A stretch of DNA of 15,480 nt, from assembly GCA_041686915.1 (NCBI GenBank), contig JAWLDB010000048.1, forward strand, positions 1 through 15,480, given 5' to 3'. Position numbers and translations under genes: made by a program. This document shows positions 1-8,854 of the stretch, one piece after another. Position 1 is the stretch's first letter; the number at the start of each line of letters is the position of its first letter. Origin of the DNA: JAWLDB01 sp041686915. Its GTDB lineage: Bacteria > Bacillota > UBA994 > UBA5500. The notes under the pieces are model-generated. The model did not search any database and was not told where the DNA came from. It saw nothing but the letters and a program-made list of their open reading frames with translations.

Positions 1-1024
1 CAATGTCGCCAGCCACATCGTGTAGCTCAATGCTGCCGTTTTGGGAGCGGCAGTTAACACTGTCGCCTACCTCGCTAGCTTTGATGCCTGCAAAGGTCGT
101 AGCCAGGGTTCCACCCTGCTGTATGCCATCCGCAATAATGGTCCCATTCTGGTTACGGACGGTAGCTACTCCTCCCACACTATCAATTTCTACCGCCCCA
201 AATGAGTTTGTTATGTTCAACTCGTCAGAAATATCAGAGACTGTAACCCGGCCATGAGAGTTTTGTATAGTGACATTTCCGGCGACTTCTTCGACGTACA
301 CTGAGCCCATCTCGTTTTCAAGCTGTACATCACCCTCAATGTTGTGCACTTGTGTGCTGCCAAGGCTGTTTTTAACAAGCAAGTTAGCCTGCCTATCCCG
401 AACTTCTACCCCACCAAACTCGTTCTCCACTTCCAACGGCAGCTCAGCAGGCACTGCAACGACAAGGTGGCATATTTGATTGCGCCTATCTTCAGGCATT
501 ACTTGAATGGTTAGCAGCTCACCGTTTGTGATTTGCAGAGTCATTTCCTCGGCCCGCATGCGCGCCTCGTTTTCCCCGTTACCACGCCCCAGCATTTCGG
601 CCGTGATAGACACCGCCCCGTCTTCTGAAGGTTTCACTTCCGTCGTGCCAAGGGGATTAACCAGACGCACCTTTTGTACGCTGCCCAGACTAGTTAGCGT
701 CTCCGTCACAGTCAAGCGGTGCTCTACGGTACCGCTCATATGCAGAGCTGAACCTCCCGCTTGGTACATAATCGATGCCCCTGCCAGAACAACCACTAAG
801 GCTAAACTCAGCCCGTCAAGTATCACGACAGCTTGACGGCCGTGGATCAGTTGAGTCAGAATGATCTCTATACCCAAAGCCAAGGGAAGTAAGGGCCACC
901 AGCGCCATACACCTCCAGGGATATCCCACCATCCATTCAAGTCGGACAACAGGGCAATACCCGCTCCTATAAACAATGCAGCTGTGGTAACAACGCCCGC
1001 CCGCATGCGCTTTAATTGATCCAT
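1..1024 (-). CDS. Membrane-anchored DUF4097-type beta-helix protein (partial, 3' end outside window)
   Basis: The minus strand is open from an ATG at 1024 to the left edge: 341 codons, with the C-terminus missing. The start is supported by AAGGAG/GAGGTG-like Shine-Dalgarno bases just upstream and by a good promoter. The N-terminus has three hydrophobic stretches, at residues about 8-27, 40-60 (a Trp-rich WRWWPLLPLALG segment like the LiaF/DUF5668 membrane region) and 67-86. The rest is a soluble beta-rich domain. From residue 201 it shows an exact 18-residue repeat starting N-x-x-G: Asn at 201, 219, 237, 255, 273 and 291, each followed by alternating hydrophobic residues. That is the pattern of the DUF4097/YvlB-type right-handed beta-helix. 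In Firmicutes such proteins are often tied to cell-envelope stress or to LiaF-like sensing. The exact role here is unknown, and adhesin-like names for the family are only descriptive. It is divergent from the helicase gene. Confidence 0.82.
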   Translation of the reverse strand, partial: MDQLKRMRAGVVTTAALFIGAGIALLSDLNGWWDIPGGVWRWWPLLPLALGIEIILTQLIHGRQAVVILDGLSLALVVVLAGASIMYQAGGSALHMSGTVEHRLTVTETLTSLGSVQKVRLVNPLGTTEVKPSEDGAVSITAEMLGRGNGENEARMRAEEMTLQITNGELLTIQVMPEDRRNQICHLVVAVPAELPLEVENEFGGVEVRDRQANLLVKNSLGSTQVHNIEGDVQLENEMGSVYVEEVAGNVTIQNSHGRVTVSDISDELNITNSFGAVEIDSVGGVATVRNQNGTIIADGIQQGGTLATTFAGIKASEVGDSVNCRSQNGSIELHDVAGDI

Positions 1025-1058
1025 GGTCCACCTCTCCTTGCCTGAAATTCCCTCAATC

Positions 1059-1087
1059 ATTGTATCTAACCGGCAATTATGTGCCAA
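1059..1087 (-). promoter_or_regulatory. Sigma-A-type promoter for the DUF4097-type gene
   Basis: On the minus strand, TTGGCA (1087-1082) is separated by exactly 17 bases from TACAAT (1064-1059). Each hexamer matches the sigma-A consensus at 5 of 6 positions. The expected transcript start is near 1052, giving a leader of about 28 bases before the ATG at 1024, which includes the Shine-Dalgarno sequence. This is the best promoter match I found in the window. Confidence 0.65.
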
Positions 1088-1105
1088 TATGATAGGAACA
1101 TTATT

Positions 1106-1135
1106 TTGGTGACAAGTGTGATTATGGTTTATTAT
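1106..1135 (+). promoter_or_regulatory. Possible weak promoter for the Lhr-like helicase
   Basis: TTGGTG (1106-1111) and TATTAT (1130-1135) are 18 bases apart, about 37 bases before the helicase ATG. The -10 is good but the -35 matches only half of the consensus. The call rests mainly on position in the divergent gap, where some promoter is needed. Confidence 0.3.
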
Positions 1136-1172
1136 GGTACCAGACAAATAGATTCTTGGGAGGCGGCCCAGC

Positions 1173-4100
1173 ATGCTTGAGATGTTTCATCCGGTGATAA
1201 GAACCTGGTTTGAGAGGGAAATAGGAGATCCCAGCCCGCCCCAGCGGGATGGGTGGCCGGTCATCGCTCGCGGTGAAAATGTGCTGATATCAGCGCCTAC
1301 TGGTTCCGGCAAGACATTGGCAGCCTTCCTAGAGGGAATCAATTACCTCCTGCAGCAAGGTTTGAAAGGTGACTTGCCGCAGGGTGTGCAAGTGTTGTAC
1401 ATATCGCCACTTAAGGCGCTCAATAACGACATCTTTCGTAACCTGGAAGTGCCTCTGGCTGGTATAGAGCAGGTCTGCTCTGAATATGGTCTGCAAATCC
1501 CCGCCATTACCAGGGCGGTTCGTACAGGAGATACGCCAGCCAACGAGCGGCAAAAAATGCTCAGAAAACCGCCACATATCCTGATTACTACACCTGAGTC
1601 GCTCTACCTATTGTTGACATCCAGACGAGCAAGGGGGACATTACGCAATGTACGCTACCTGATCGTGGACGAAATACATGCGATGCTGGACAGCAAGCGT
1701 GGTACCCACCTGGCTCTTTCAATAGAACGGCTGCAGCAGCTTGTTGGACGCCCTTTTACTCGGATTGGACTCTCAGCCACTGTAGAGCCGCTTGAGCGGG
1801 CAGCCAGGTATCTTGGTGGTTGGCAAGTGACGAATGAGGGCTGGCAGGCACGCCCTGTCCGCATAGTTGCGCCAAAGATGGAGAAACGAGTCGACCTTAA
1901 GGTTCAAGTGCCTGTAGAGGATTATCGAGCATTGCCTGATGGTACCATCTGGACTAGCATCTATCAGGATATCTGGCAACTGGTACAGGAGCACCGATCC
2001 ACTTTAGTTTTTGTCAATAATCGAGCCGTTGCAGAGAAGGTATCCCATAACCTTAATCGATTAGCTGGGCGGAAGGTCGCTAAGGCGCACCACGGCTGTA
2101 TCTCGCGGGAGTCCCGCCTGGAAGTAGAGAGGCAGCTCAAGAGTGGTCAACTGCCCTGTCTGGTAGCTACTTCGTCGCTTGAGCTTGGCATAGACATCGG
2201 TGCCATTGACCTGATGGTGCAGATTGCTTCACCCAAGTCGGTTGCGCGCGGGCTACAGCGCCTTGGTAGGTCGGGTCACCGCCTGGACGCAGTCAGCCGC
2301 GGAAGAATTATCCCACGAACCAGGGCCGACCTTCTGGAAAGTGTTATCATCTCCCAGGAAATGCTGCAGGGGGATGTTGAACAGATACAGACGCCCACCA
2401 ACTCACTGGACGTTTTGGCCCAACAGCTTGTGGCTATGGCCAGTGTGGAAGAGTGGAAGATTGAACAATTGATGCAGTTGATTCAGTCAGCGGACCCTTA
2501 TCATGCCGTGTCTGAGGATGAAGTTAGACGCACCCTTTGCATGTTGGCTGGCAGTTATGAACACCAGGAAGACGCGCCGCGCTCTCCTCGCCTGATCTGG
2601 GATGAGATTAACGGACTGGTGCGAGGAAACAACTATAGCCGTTTACTGGCTATTGGCAACGCGGGCACTATACCCGATCGTGGCTACTATGGTGTCTACC
2701 TGGAAGACAGGACTACGAGGGTTGGAGAGCTCGACGAGACGTTCGTCTTTGAGGCCAGGCGAGGAGACCGATTTATGCTTGGCACTTCCGCATGGCGTAT
2801 CGTACGAATCGAGAAAGACAGGGTGATAGTTGCAGCCTCAACCAGCGGAGGGGCACAAACCCCGTTCTGGACAGGCGAAGGCTTGGGCCGCCCTTATGAG
2901 CTTGGCCTACGCTTTGGGCGCCGGCTCAGAGAGTTTTCCGAGAAGTTGGATACCGGGGGATTTGTTGAGTGGTTAAGGGACAGAGCACCTGTGGACAAGA
3001 CGGCCGCCCGCAACTTGCAGAGTTATTTGCAGGCTCAGCACCAGGCTGTCGGCGCTATACAGTCAGACCGACATCTAGTAGTGGAACACTGCAGCGATGA
3101 AGCAGGTGATAGACGGGTAATCGTGCATTCCCCCTTTGGTGGGCGTGTCAATGCCGGGTTGGCAATCCTACTGGAGCAAATAGTAGCAGACCAGATGCAT
3201 TGCCAGGTGCAAACGGTGCATAGCGATGATGGCGTGCTGTTGCATCTATACGGTGCTAATAGTTACCCGGTTGGCCTGTTTGATCAAATCTCGGCCGATC
3301 AAGCAGAGCCACTGCTGCTTTCGGCATTGCCTTCTACTTCACTCTATGCGATTGCTTTCAGGCATAACGCTGCGCGGGCATTGATGATGGGTGTTAAACA
3401 GCATGGGAAGCGAACGCCGCTTTGGATCCAGCGGGCTAGGGCACTGGAAACACTTCAGATCGCAGCCAAACATGCTAATCATCCCTTGGTTGTTGAGACA
3501 ATGCGAGAGTGCCTGCAGACTGTGCTAGATGTTCCAGGGTTACTCAAAGTGCTGGCAGAGATAGAATCTGGCAGCATTGAGGTGACTGAAAAGGTGACAG
3601 ATGAGCCTTCACCTTTCGCAGCTGAACTGCTCTTCAAATTCCTGGGTCTTGCAATGTACGAAGGTCTGATACCTAATCCGAAACCTACGAAAGGAAGCAG
3701 GATGTCAGCGCGTGAAGGGCTTAACCTGACATACAAGCTGCCTAGCAGAAAAGGGGTATGGGACAAATCCACTGTCCAATCAGTCAAGCAGCAAAACAAC
3801 CCGACTAGCCGCCTGCTAGAGGCAAGAGGGGCGGATGATCTGCACGCCTTGCTCAAGATGTTTGGTGACCTGCAAGCTTATGGTCCCGAGTGGGAGGAAC
3901 TGAGCACATCCAACCCGCAGCTGGATGGTTTGCTGAATGAACTGTCTCATGCTGGTAGGGCTGTGCTCCTTAACTTCGACCAAAATCCCCTGTGGGTGGC
4001 CGCAGAAGAGGCGGAGCTGTACCGGAGTGCTTTGAATGGCGACGATATAGCCCTAGGGCGGATTGTGAGGCGCTTCGCACGTTACTACAGTCCTTTTGCT

Positions 4101-5480
4101 CTGCCGGAGCTTAACAGACGTTACCCGCTTGGCCATGAACGATTAAGACGGCAGCTGGATGGACAAGTGCTCGATGGCATGTTGGTAGCAGGGCAGTTCG
4201 CAAGTCAGGATGATGAATGGTGCCACACAACAGTGCTTGAGCGCATTCGCAGGCGTTCCCTGCAGGCAGCCAGGGCTGAGGTGAAGACCCAGCGATCCGC
4301 TTCCTATGCTTCCTTCCTTTACCAATGGCAAGGGATAGGTAGAAAAAACCGACTCTCTTGCCTTGAAGGCGTACATGAGGTCCTAAGGCAACTGCAGGGA
4401 CTTTACCTGCCAATCAGCTGGTGGGAGGAGTTTGTGTTGCCCAGTCGTGTCCAGGGTTACAGGGCAGAGTATTTGGACCAGCTATCCAGCACTGGTCGGG
4501 TCGCCTGGCGCGTCGCTGGTGGCAGCCAAAGCCCAAAGCTAGCTTGGTTCATACCGGGGGACTTCACGGAAGACGTCTCCCCGTGCGCAGCACCAACGTT
4601 TGCTGGCGAGGCAGAAAGTAGGGTTTACATGACCCTACTCGGCAGAGGTGCCAGCTTCCTGCACGAGCTAGGGACGGGTACTGGTTTGTCAACCGCCGAA
4701 CTGCTACTCGCGCTGGAGAATTTGCTGTGGCAGGGGTTAGTGGTGAATGACTCGTTTACAGCCCTGCGCTATTTTCTATCCCGCAGCCCGCAGGCCACCC
4801 GCGCTAGAGCGAAGCACCGGGCACTGGCTTATCGACCTGACATGGGTCGCTTCAGCGTTCCCCGCGGCTTAATAGCCAACGGGCTGGAGCAGCAGCTGGA
4901 CCAATGGTTCAAACGCTATGGCCTAGTTTGCAAGGAAGTGGTAGACGCCGAGAACAGCCCCTTCGCATGGTCAGATATCTACTCGGAGTTGGAACGCTGG
5001 GAGTATATTGGCCAGGTGGACCGTGGTTACTATGTAGACGGTTTGTCTGGAAGACAATTCATGTTGTCATCAGCTGCGAAAGAGCTGGCTCGACCTGCCA
5101 GTGGGCAATGGCAGGTGCTGGTGGCTTGCGACCCGGCACAGATTTACGGAAAGCTGGTGTCGCACAACCGAGAAGGTTTGAACTGGACTTGTGCACCTGG
5201 GAACGCTGTAGTTTTTTGGTCTGGCGAGCCGATGCTGCTGGCAGAACGCAATGGGGAGCGGGTGACACCTGCGCCAGGCTCCACTGCTGAACAACAAACG
5301 GAGGCAGTAGCTGCACTCGTACAAGCCTGGCAAGAGCGCAGAGTTTGGTCCAACCTGCGCAAGTTCATATGCAAACAATGGGGGGGAGAACCTGCTGCGC
5401 ATAGCAACATTACCCCTTTGCTTTCCAAGCTAGGCTTCCTGCGAGAAGTAGATGACATGGTACTGTGGAGAAATCTATAA
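1173..5480 (+). CDS. lhr: Lhr-type ATP-dependent helicase (full length, with C-terminal extension)
   Basis: A 1435-residue superfamily 2 helicase. GGGAGG at 1158-1163, nine bases before the ATG, supports the start. Motifs in order: Walker A SAPTGSGKT (residues 40-48), DEIH box (166-169), SAT (201-203), the Lhr-typical AHHGCISRE (305-313), VATSSLELGIDIG (331-343) and QRLGRSGHR (362-370). A DEAD/H-associated region follows at about 600-800, containing the typical stretch near residue 727. Beyond residue 840 lies a long C-terminal extension rich in winged-helix-like sequence. Its total length is close to the E. coli and mycobacterial full-length Lhr proteins (about 1500) and much longer than the Lhr-core form (about 900). 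Lhr family members translocate 3' to 5' on single-stranded DNA and unwind duplexes, notably RNA:DNA hybrids, and act in DNA repair. The E. coli C-terminal domain has been reported to carry uracil-DNA glycosylase activity; I cannot confirm the catalytic residue here. No nuclease or ligase partner lies beside it. Confidence 0.95.
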   Translation: MLEMFHPVIRTWFEREIGDPSPPQRDGWPVIARGENVLISAPTGSGKTLAAFLEGINYLLQQGLKGDLPQGVQVLYISPLKALNNDIFRNLEVPLAGIEQVCSEYGLQIPAITRAVRTGDTPANERQKMLRKPPHILITTPESLYLLLTSRRARGTLRNVRYLIVDEIHAMLDSKRGTHLALSIERLQQLVGRPFTRIGLSATVEPLERAARYLGGWQVTNEGWQARPVRIVAPKMEKRVDLKVQVPVEDYRALPDGTIWTSIYQDIWQLVQEHRSTLVFVNNRAVAEKVSHNLNRLAGRKVAKAHHGCISRESRLEVERQLKSGQLPCLVATSSLELGIDIGAIDLMVQIASPKSVARGLQRLGRSGHRLDAVSRGRIIPRTRADLLESVIISQEMLQGDVEQIQTPTNSLDVLAQQLVAMASVEEWKIEQLMQLIQSADPYHAVSEDEVRRTLCMLAGSYEHQEDAPRSPRLIWDEINGLVRGNNYSRLLAIGNAGTIPDRGYYGVYLEDRTTRVGELDETFVFEARRGDRFMLGTSAWRIVRIEKDRVIVAASTSGGAQTPFWTGEGLGRPYELGLRFGRRLREFSEKLDTGGFVEWLRDRAPVDKTAARNLQSYLQAQHQAVGAIQSDRHLVVEHCSDEAGDRRVIVHSPFGGRVNAGLAILLEQIVADQMHCQVQTVHSDDGVLLHLYGANSYPVGLFDQISADQAEPLLLSALPSTSLYAIAFRHNAARALMMGVKQHGKRTPLWIQRARALETLQIAAKHANHPLVVETMRECLQTVLDVPGLLKVLAEIESGSIEVTEKVTDEPSPFAAELLFKFLGLAMYEGLIPNPKPTKGSRMSAREGLNLTYKLPSRKGVWDKSTVQSVKQQNNPTSRLLEARGADDLHALLKMFGDLQAYGPEWEELSTSNPQLDGLLNELSHAGRAVLLNFDQNPLWVAAEEAELYRSALNGDDIALGRIVRRFARYYSPFALPELNRRYPLGHERLRRQLDGQVLDGMLVAGQFASQDDEWCHTTVLERIRRRSLQAARAEVKTQRSASYASFLYQWQGIGRKNRLSCLEGVHEVLRQLQGLYLPISWWEEFVLPSRVQGYRAEYLDQLSSTGRVAWRVAGGSQSPKLAWFIPGDFTEDVSPCAAPTFAGEAESRVYMTLLGRGASFLHELGTGTGLSTAELLLALENLLWQGLVVNDSFTALRYFLSRSPQATRARAKHRALAYRPDMGRFSVPRGLIANGLEQQLDQWFKRYGLVCKEVVDAENSPFAWSDIYSELERWEYIGQVDRGYYVDGLSGRQFMLSSAAKELARPASGQWQVLVACDPAQIYGKLVSHNREGLNWTCAPGNAVVFWSGEPMLLAERNGERVTPAPGSTAEQQTEAVAALVQAWQERRVWSNLRKFICKQWGGEPAAHSNITPLLSKLGFLREVDDMVLWRNL

Positions 5481-5485
5481 AGCAA

Positions 5486-5509
5486 GAAGGGCCGCGTTGG
5501 CGGCCCTTC
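5486..5509. terminator. Hairpin between convergent genes, possible bidirectional terminator
   Basis: A perfect 10-bp GC-rich stem, GAAGGGCCGC / GCGGCCCTTC with loop GTTG, lies five bases after the helicase stop codon. Read on the plus strand it is not followed by a T-tract (AGCATTGG). Read on the minus strand it is followed by TTGCTTTAT, a modest T-rich tail that could serve the radical SAM transcript. It is probably a transcription end barrier for both converging units, but a weak classical terminator for the helicase. Confidence 0.6.
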
Positions 5510-5578
5510 AGCATTGGCTGTATCAAAATGCCAAGCACAATGGACTTGGTATTTGTTAGAATAGTTATGCGGCAGAAC

Positions 5579-7258
5579 TTATGAAAATGAAGGGGATAGT
5601 GCCGTAAACCCGTGCAATTGCTTCTTGTCTCGATCAACAACTGCGACCTGCTTCGGATGCTCTCCCAGATACGCCAGGGTCTCAGTCTGTAGCCAGACTG
5701 GGAAAACGGTACGGAAGGCTTGCTTGAAACTACGCGGTGAAAACTCTTGCAGATGCGCGTCTAGATATTCATCCCATCCAGTTCTATACTGTGCCGGCAG
5801 TTTGAAGTTAGCTGGGAAACTGGGCAGCATTCTAGCCCGGTCAATCTGTAATAAGTCAGACACCAAGGGGGTTTTGGGTGCAAACTCCTGGAACATGTCG
5901 AACAAGGTCTCTTGCCCATGTGAACGCAAATGCATGCCCTTTTCCAACCAATCATTGGCTAGCCTATCGAACAAGCTGAAAGGGCTTTCGGTTTGCCAGA
6001 GGTATGGTAGTGTATGCGCCAGCAGACTGGAGTTATAGTAGTACTCAACCAGCTGTTCAATGATATGTAGCTTGTTCAGTTGGTCGAATCGCATCCACTT
6101 GGATTGCAATACTTCGTACGGTGGCAGACTGGAATAACGGAAACCGAACTCGGTAGCGGCAGTTCGGAGATGCGTCCCAGGCAACAGCTTCAGGAAACCA
6201 AGCTGCAGCATGTGCGGGCGCAGGCTAATTGTGTCATCAAACGAAAGCGCAAAGGAGTCCCAAGTTTGCTCCGGTAGCCCAGCAATCAGGTCAAGGTGCA
6301 GATGGATGTTGTCTAGTTGGCGCAGTGCCTTAACGCTTTGCGCCACCTTGCCAAAGTCCATCCGTCGGTTAATTGCCGCAAGCACTACCGGGTCAGTCGA
6401 TTGCACCCCAATCTCAAACTGGAAGAGGGCGGCTGGAACTCTAGACAGGAAGCTTATAAACTGCTCATCCAGCAAATCTGCGCAGATTTCAAAATGGAAG
6501 CGCGTTTCCCCACGGTGTTCAAGCAGCCATGTCATAATCTGCTGCGCTCTGGCCGGGTTGGCATTGAAGGTGCGGTCGACAAACTTGACCAGTGGGACCC
6601 CCGCGTTGATTAGTGTGGAGACTTCTGCAAACACGCGTTCCAGCGGGAAGAAACGCACGTGCTCATTCCCCGAGAGGCAGTAGGCACAGCGAAAAGGGCA
6701 ACCTCTCGATGTTTCCACGTAGACCAGTTTGTTGCGCAGTTCATCGATGTCTCGCTCGCGGTATGCCAACGGTACCTGCTCTACCGGTAGGGCTTTCATA
6801 GGCGCTTTACCGGTTGCTGGCTGGGTGGTCAAACGCGTATACACACCGGGAATGTTGGGATTTTCTGCTCCAGTCTTTAGTTGATTAATCAAAGCCAGGA
6901 AAGCCGCTTCGCCTTCACCTGCTACGACGAAATCGATTTCCGGTATCTGCCGCAACAGTTCGCAGGCACGAGGGCCCACCTCCGGTCCGCCGAGAACTAT
7001 CCGTACATCGGGCAAGACCTGTTTTAGATCCCGCACCAGTGCTAGGGTAGTCTCGATGTTCCAGATATAGCAGGAGAAGCCTAAAACATCAGGTTGCAGC
7101 TCGTAAACACGGGCTGCAGACTTTCTTAAATCATCATTGCTCTGCAGCTCAACCAGATGGACATCCGTAAATTCTGGCTCGATGGCAGCGCGTAGATATC
7201 GTAAAGCCAGGTTTGAGTGTATGAACTTGGCATTGAGGCTCACCAATACAATGCGCAC
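5579..7258 (-). CDS. B12-binding domain radical SAM protein with DUF4080-like C-terminus
   Basis: This 559-residue protein starts at GTG (7258-7256), preceded by CCGGAG ten bases upstream. Residues 1-140 form a cobalamin-binding-type Rossmann domain (LGFSCYIWN at 59-67, VLGGPEVGP at 88-96). No B12-coordinating DxHxxG motif is visible, which is common in this class. The radical SAM core starts at about 178 with SRGCPFRCAYC, whose cysteines 187, 191 and 194 would hold the 4Fe-4S cluster. Further core motifs are FEIGVQS (281-287) and LDLIAGLPEQ (322-331). Residues from about 380 to the end resemble the DUF4080 extension found on such proteins. Family members catalyse radical methylations, cyclisations or rearrangements, but substrates of this subgroup are not established. 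It lies 56 bases downstream of the flippase gene on the same strand, so co-transcription is likely. The enzyme should be cytoplasmic and oxygen-sensitive. Family call is sure; function is not. Confidence 0.9.
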   Translation of the reverse strand: MRIVLVSLNAKFIHSNLALRYLRAAIEPEFTDVHLVELQSNDDLRKSAARVYELQPDVLGFSCYIWNIETTLALVRDLKQVLPDVRIVLGGPEVGPRACELLRQIPEIDFVVAGEGEAAFLALINQLKTGAENPNIPGVYTRLTTQPATGKAPMKALPVEQVPLAYRERDIDELRNKLVYVETSRGCPFRCAYCLSGNEHVRFFPLERVFAEVSTLINAGVPLVKFVDRTFNANPARAQQIMTWLLEHRGETRFHFEICADLLDEQFISFLSRVPAALFQFEIGVQSTDPVVLAAINRRMDFGKVAQSVKALRQLDNIHLHLDLIAGLPEQTWDSFALSFDDTISLRPHMLQLGFLKLLPGTHLRTAATEFGFRYSSLPPYEVLQSKWMRFDQLNKLHIIEQLVEYYYNSSLLAHTLPYLWQTESPFSLFDRLANDWLEKGMHLRSHGQETLFDMFQEFAPKTPLVSDLLQIDRARMLPSFPANFKLPAQYRTGWDEYLDAHLQEFSPRSFKQAFRTVFPVWLQTETLAYLGEHPKQVAVVDRDKKQLHGFTALSPSFS

Positions 7259-7290
7259 GATACTTCAACTCCGGTTCGTTAGTCATGCTC

Positions 7291-7299
7291 ATTGTAGCA
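7291..7299 (-). promoter_or_regulatory. Possible extended -10 promoter before the radical SAM gene
   Basis: The minus strand reads TGC-TACAAT (7299-7291), an extended -10 element with a 5/6 hexamer, in the 56-base gap between the flippase stop and the radical SAM GTG. There is no convincing -35. It could give the radical SAM gene its own start in addition to readthrough from the flippase gene. Confidence 0.3.
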
Positions 7300-7314
7300 C
7301 ACGAGCTAGCGCAT

Positions 7315-8823
7315 TTATACTTCCCAAGCCTGTAGGCCGCTCACGGCGGCCAGATAAACCAGGATTGCCCCTATGCCCGCCACGGTCATGGCGGCGAAGC
7401 TCTGCTTCCAGAGAGCGAGGGCATGAATGTAGATAAAGTGCGCTGCAACACCAGTGGCTACTGCAGAGGTCAGTACTCTTGTCACGAACCACCATGAGTC
7501 CCGGAAGAAAGGTAACCGACGTTCGACCATCCACAGGGATATTACCCCGCTGGCGGCAAAACCCACTACCAAAGCAACTGCAGCGCCATTCATGAAGTAA
7601 GTTGGTGTGAGCAGATATAGCAGCGTGCCACCGATAATTGTTCCAGATAGGGAGGCAATTACGGGCAGCACCGGTTTCCCCAAGCCTTGCAGAGTGGCTC
7701 CTACAATCTGCTGAGCGTATAACAGTAACCCTCCCCAGGCCAGCAGAGACAATAGTTTTCCTGCAGTACGAGAGTTAAACAAGAACAGGCAAAGTGGTTC
7801 TCCCAGAGCAATGAACAGGGCAGAGCATGGCAGACTGAGGAGAGCCGTCCAACGTAACGATCGTAAGAACACCTTGCGCGCCCTCTCTGGGTCGTTTCTC
7901 GCTGCGGCCGATGAGACTTGCGGCAGTAGAGTCGCGGCCAGTGATACAGTGAAAAGGGATGGGACAAATAAGAGATTGAGTGACATGCCAGTCAGCTCTC
8001 CAAAAGCAATCGCTGCCTGGCTGGCAGTATAACCTGCGAGGCGCAATCGAGAGGGGATTATCATGCTGTTCATCACCTGCGCGAGGGATAACACCAAGCG
8101 AGTAGCCGTGGCGGGGATGGAAATGGCGAATAGCGTACGAACTATGTCTGCCCGCTTGGGCACTTCACGCCGGACTTCAGCATTTAAACGGAAGAATGGG
8201 AAGCAGACCAAGTAAACTGAGAGTCCCGCGAACTCGCCCAGGATGCTGCCGGCTGCCAAACTGGCTGAGAGATAGACAGGACCCTTAGCCAATGTCACAG
8301 CCACTAGGCCTAGAGTAGCTAGCACATGCACCGTTTGTTCGCCGATTAACGAACCGGCAACTACTCGCACCTCTTCAATTCCTTGATAGTATCCGCGATA
8401 GACTGCGGATAGCGAAACCAACGGCAGTGAGGGTGCGATGATCAGAAGTGCCAGGAAAGTGCGCGGGTCACCAAGCATGTCATAGGAGATGGTGCGGGCC
8501 AGCAGGAAGAGCAGGACATTGGCCCCAAGACCCATAATTACAGCCAGCGATGCTGCTGTGCGCAGCACTGCGGCTGCTCCCGATGAGTCACCTCGTGCCT
8601 TGCGCTCAGATACCAGCTTGGACACAGCGATTGGTAGTCCGGCGCTAGCCAAGACTAGAAAGAGGAAGTATATTGGAAAAATCATCTGGAACAGGCCAAC
8701 GGCTTCTTGCCCAACCATGCGGATCAGAACGATACGATAAACAAATCCCACTATCCGGTTAAAGGCGTTGGCCATGGTCAAAATCATGGCGTTGCCTGTC
8801 AGACGGTTACGTTTGTTGCTCAT
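7315..8823 (-). CDS. spoVB: SpoVB/MurJ-like polysaccharide flippase (MOP superfamily)
   Basis: A 502-residue polytopic membrane protein with hydrophobic segments throughout and no soluble domain. The N-terminus is characteristic of the SpoVB group of the MOP exporters: MANAFNRIVGFVYRIVLIR (17-35), GLFQMIFPIY (43-52), ASAGLPIAVSKLVSER (59-74) and YRGYYQG (142-148). Length is close to Bacillus SpoVB (about 520). Family members flip lipid-linked oligosaccharides or lipid II-like precursors across the membrane. SpoVB itself is needed for spore cortex synthesis, while paralogues act in vegetative wall synthesis or capsule export, so the symbol marks the family rather than proven spore function. 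The ATG at 8823 is preceded by a G-run (GGGGGG, spacing 6), a mediocre ribosome binding site. It is divergent from the M14 gene and upstream of the radical SAM gene, with which it may form an operon. Confidence 0.85.
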   Translation of the reverse strand: MSNKRNRLTGNAMILTMANAFNRIVGFVYRIVLIRMVGQEAVGLFQMIFPIYFLFLVLASAGLPIAVSKLVSERKARGDSSGAAAVLRTAASLAVIMGLGANVLLFLLARTISYDMLGDPRTFLALLIIAPSLPLVSLSAVYRGYYQGIEEVRVVAGSLIGEQTVHVLATLGLVAVTLAKGPVYLSASLAAGSILGEFAGLSVYLVCFPFFRLNAEVRREVPKRADIVRTLFAISIPATATRLVLSLAQVMNSMIIPSRLRLAGYTASQAAIAFGELTGMSLNLLFVPSLFTVSLAATLLPQVSSAAARNDPERARKVFLRSLRWTALLSLPCSALFIALGEPLCLFLFNSRTAGKLLSLLAWGGLLLYAQQIVGATLQGLGKPVLPVIASLSGTIIGGTLLYLLTPTYFMNGAAVALVVGFAASGVISLWMVERRLPFFRDSWWFVTRVLTSAVATGVAAHFIYIHALALWKQSFAAMTVAGIGAILVYLAAVSGLQAWEV

Positions 8824-8854
8824 TGACAGCCCCCCAAGCTGATTTAGACAAGTC

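Noticed and set aside
3..836. Plus-strand open frames of 69-109 codons at the left edge
   Set aside because: They lie antisense to the DUF4097-type gene, which has a repeat pattern, membrane segments, promoter and ribosome binding site; the plus-strand translations are low in sense and lack any domain.
816..1031. 71-codon minus-strand frame overlapping the start of the DUF4097-type gene
   Set aside because: It is another frame of the same region; the frame from ATG 1024 continues to the left edge and has the recognisable protein.
3479..3856. 125-codon minus-strand frame within the helicase gene
   Set aside because: Shadow of a certain gene, with no domain and no ribosome binding site evidence.
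5625..6683. Plus-strand frames of 137 and 157 codons antisense to the radical SAM gene
   Set aside because: The minus-strand protein has the CxxxCxxC cluster motif and full family length; the antisense translations are Ser/Arg/Cys-rich and unrecognisable.
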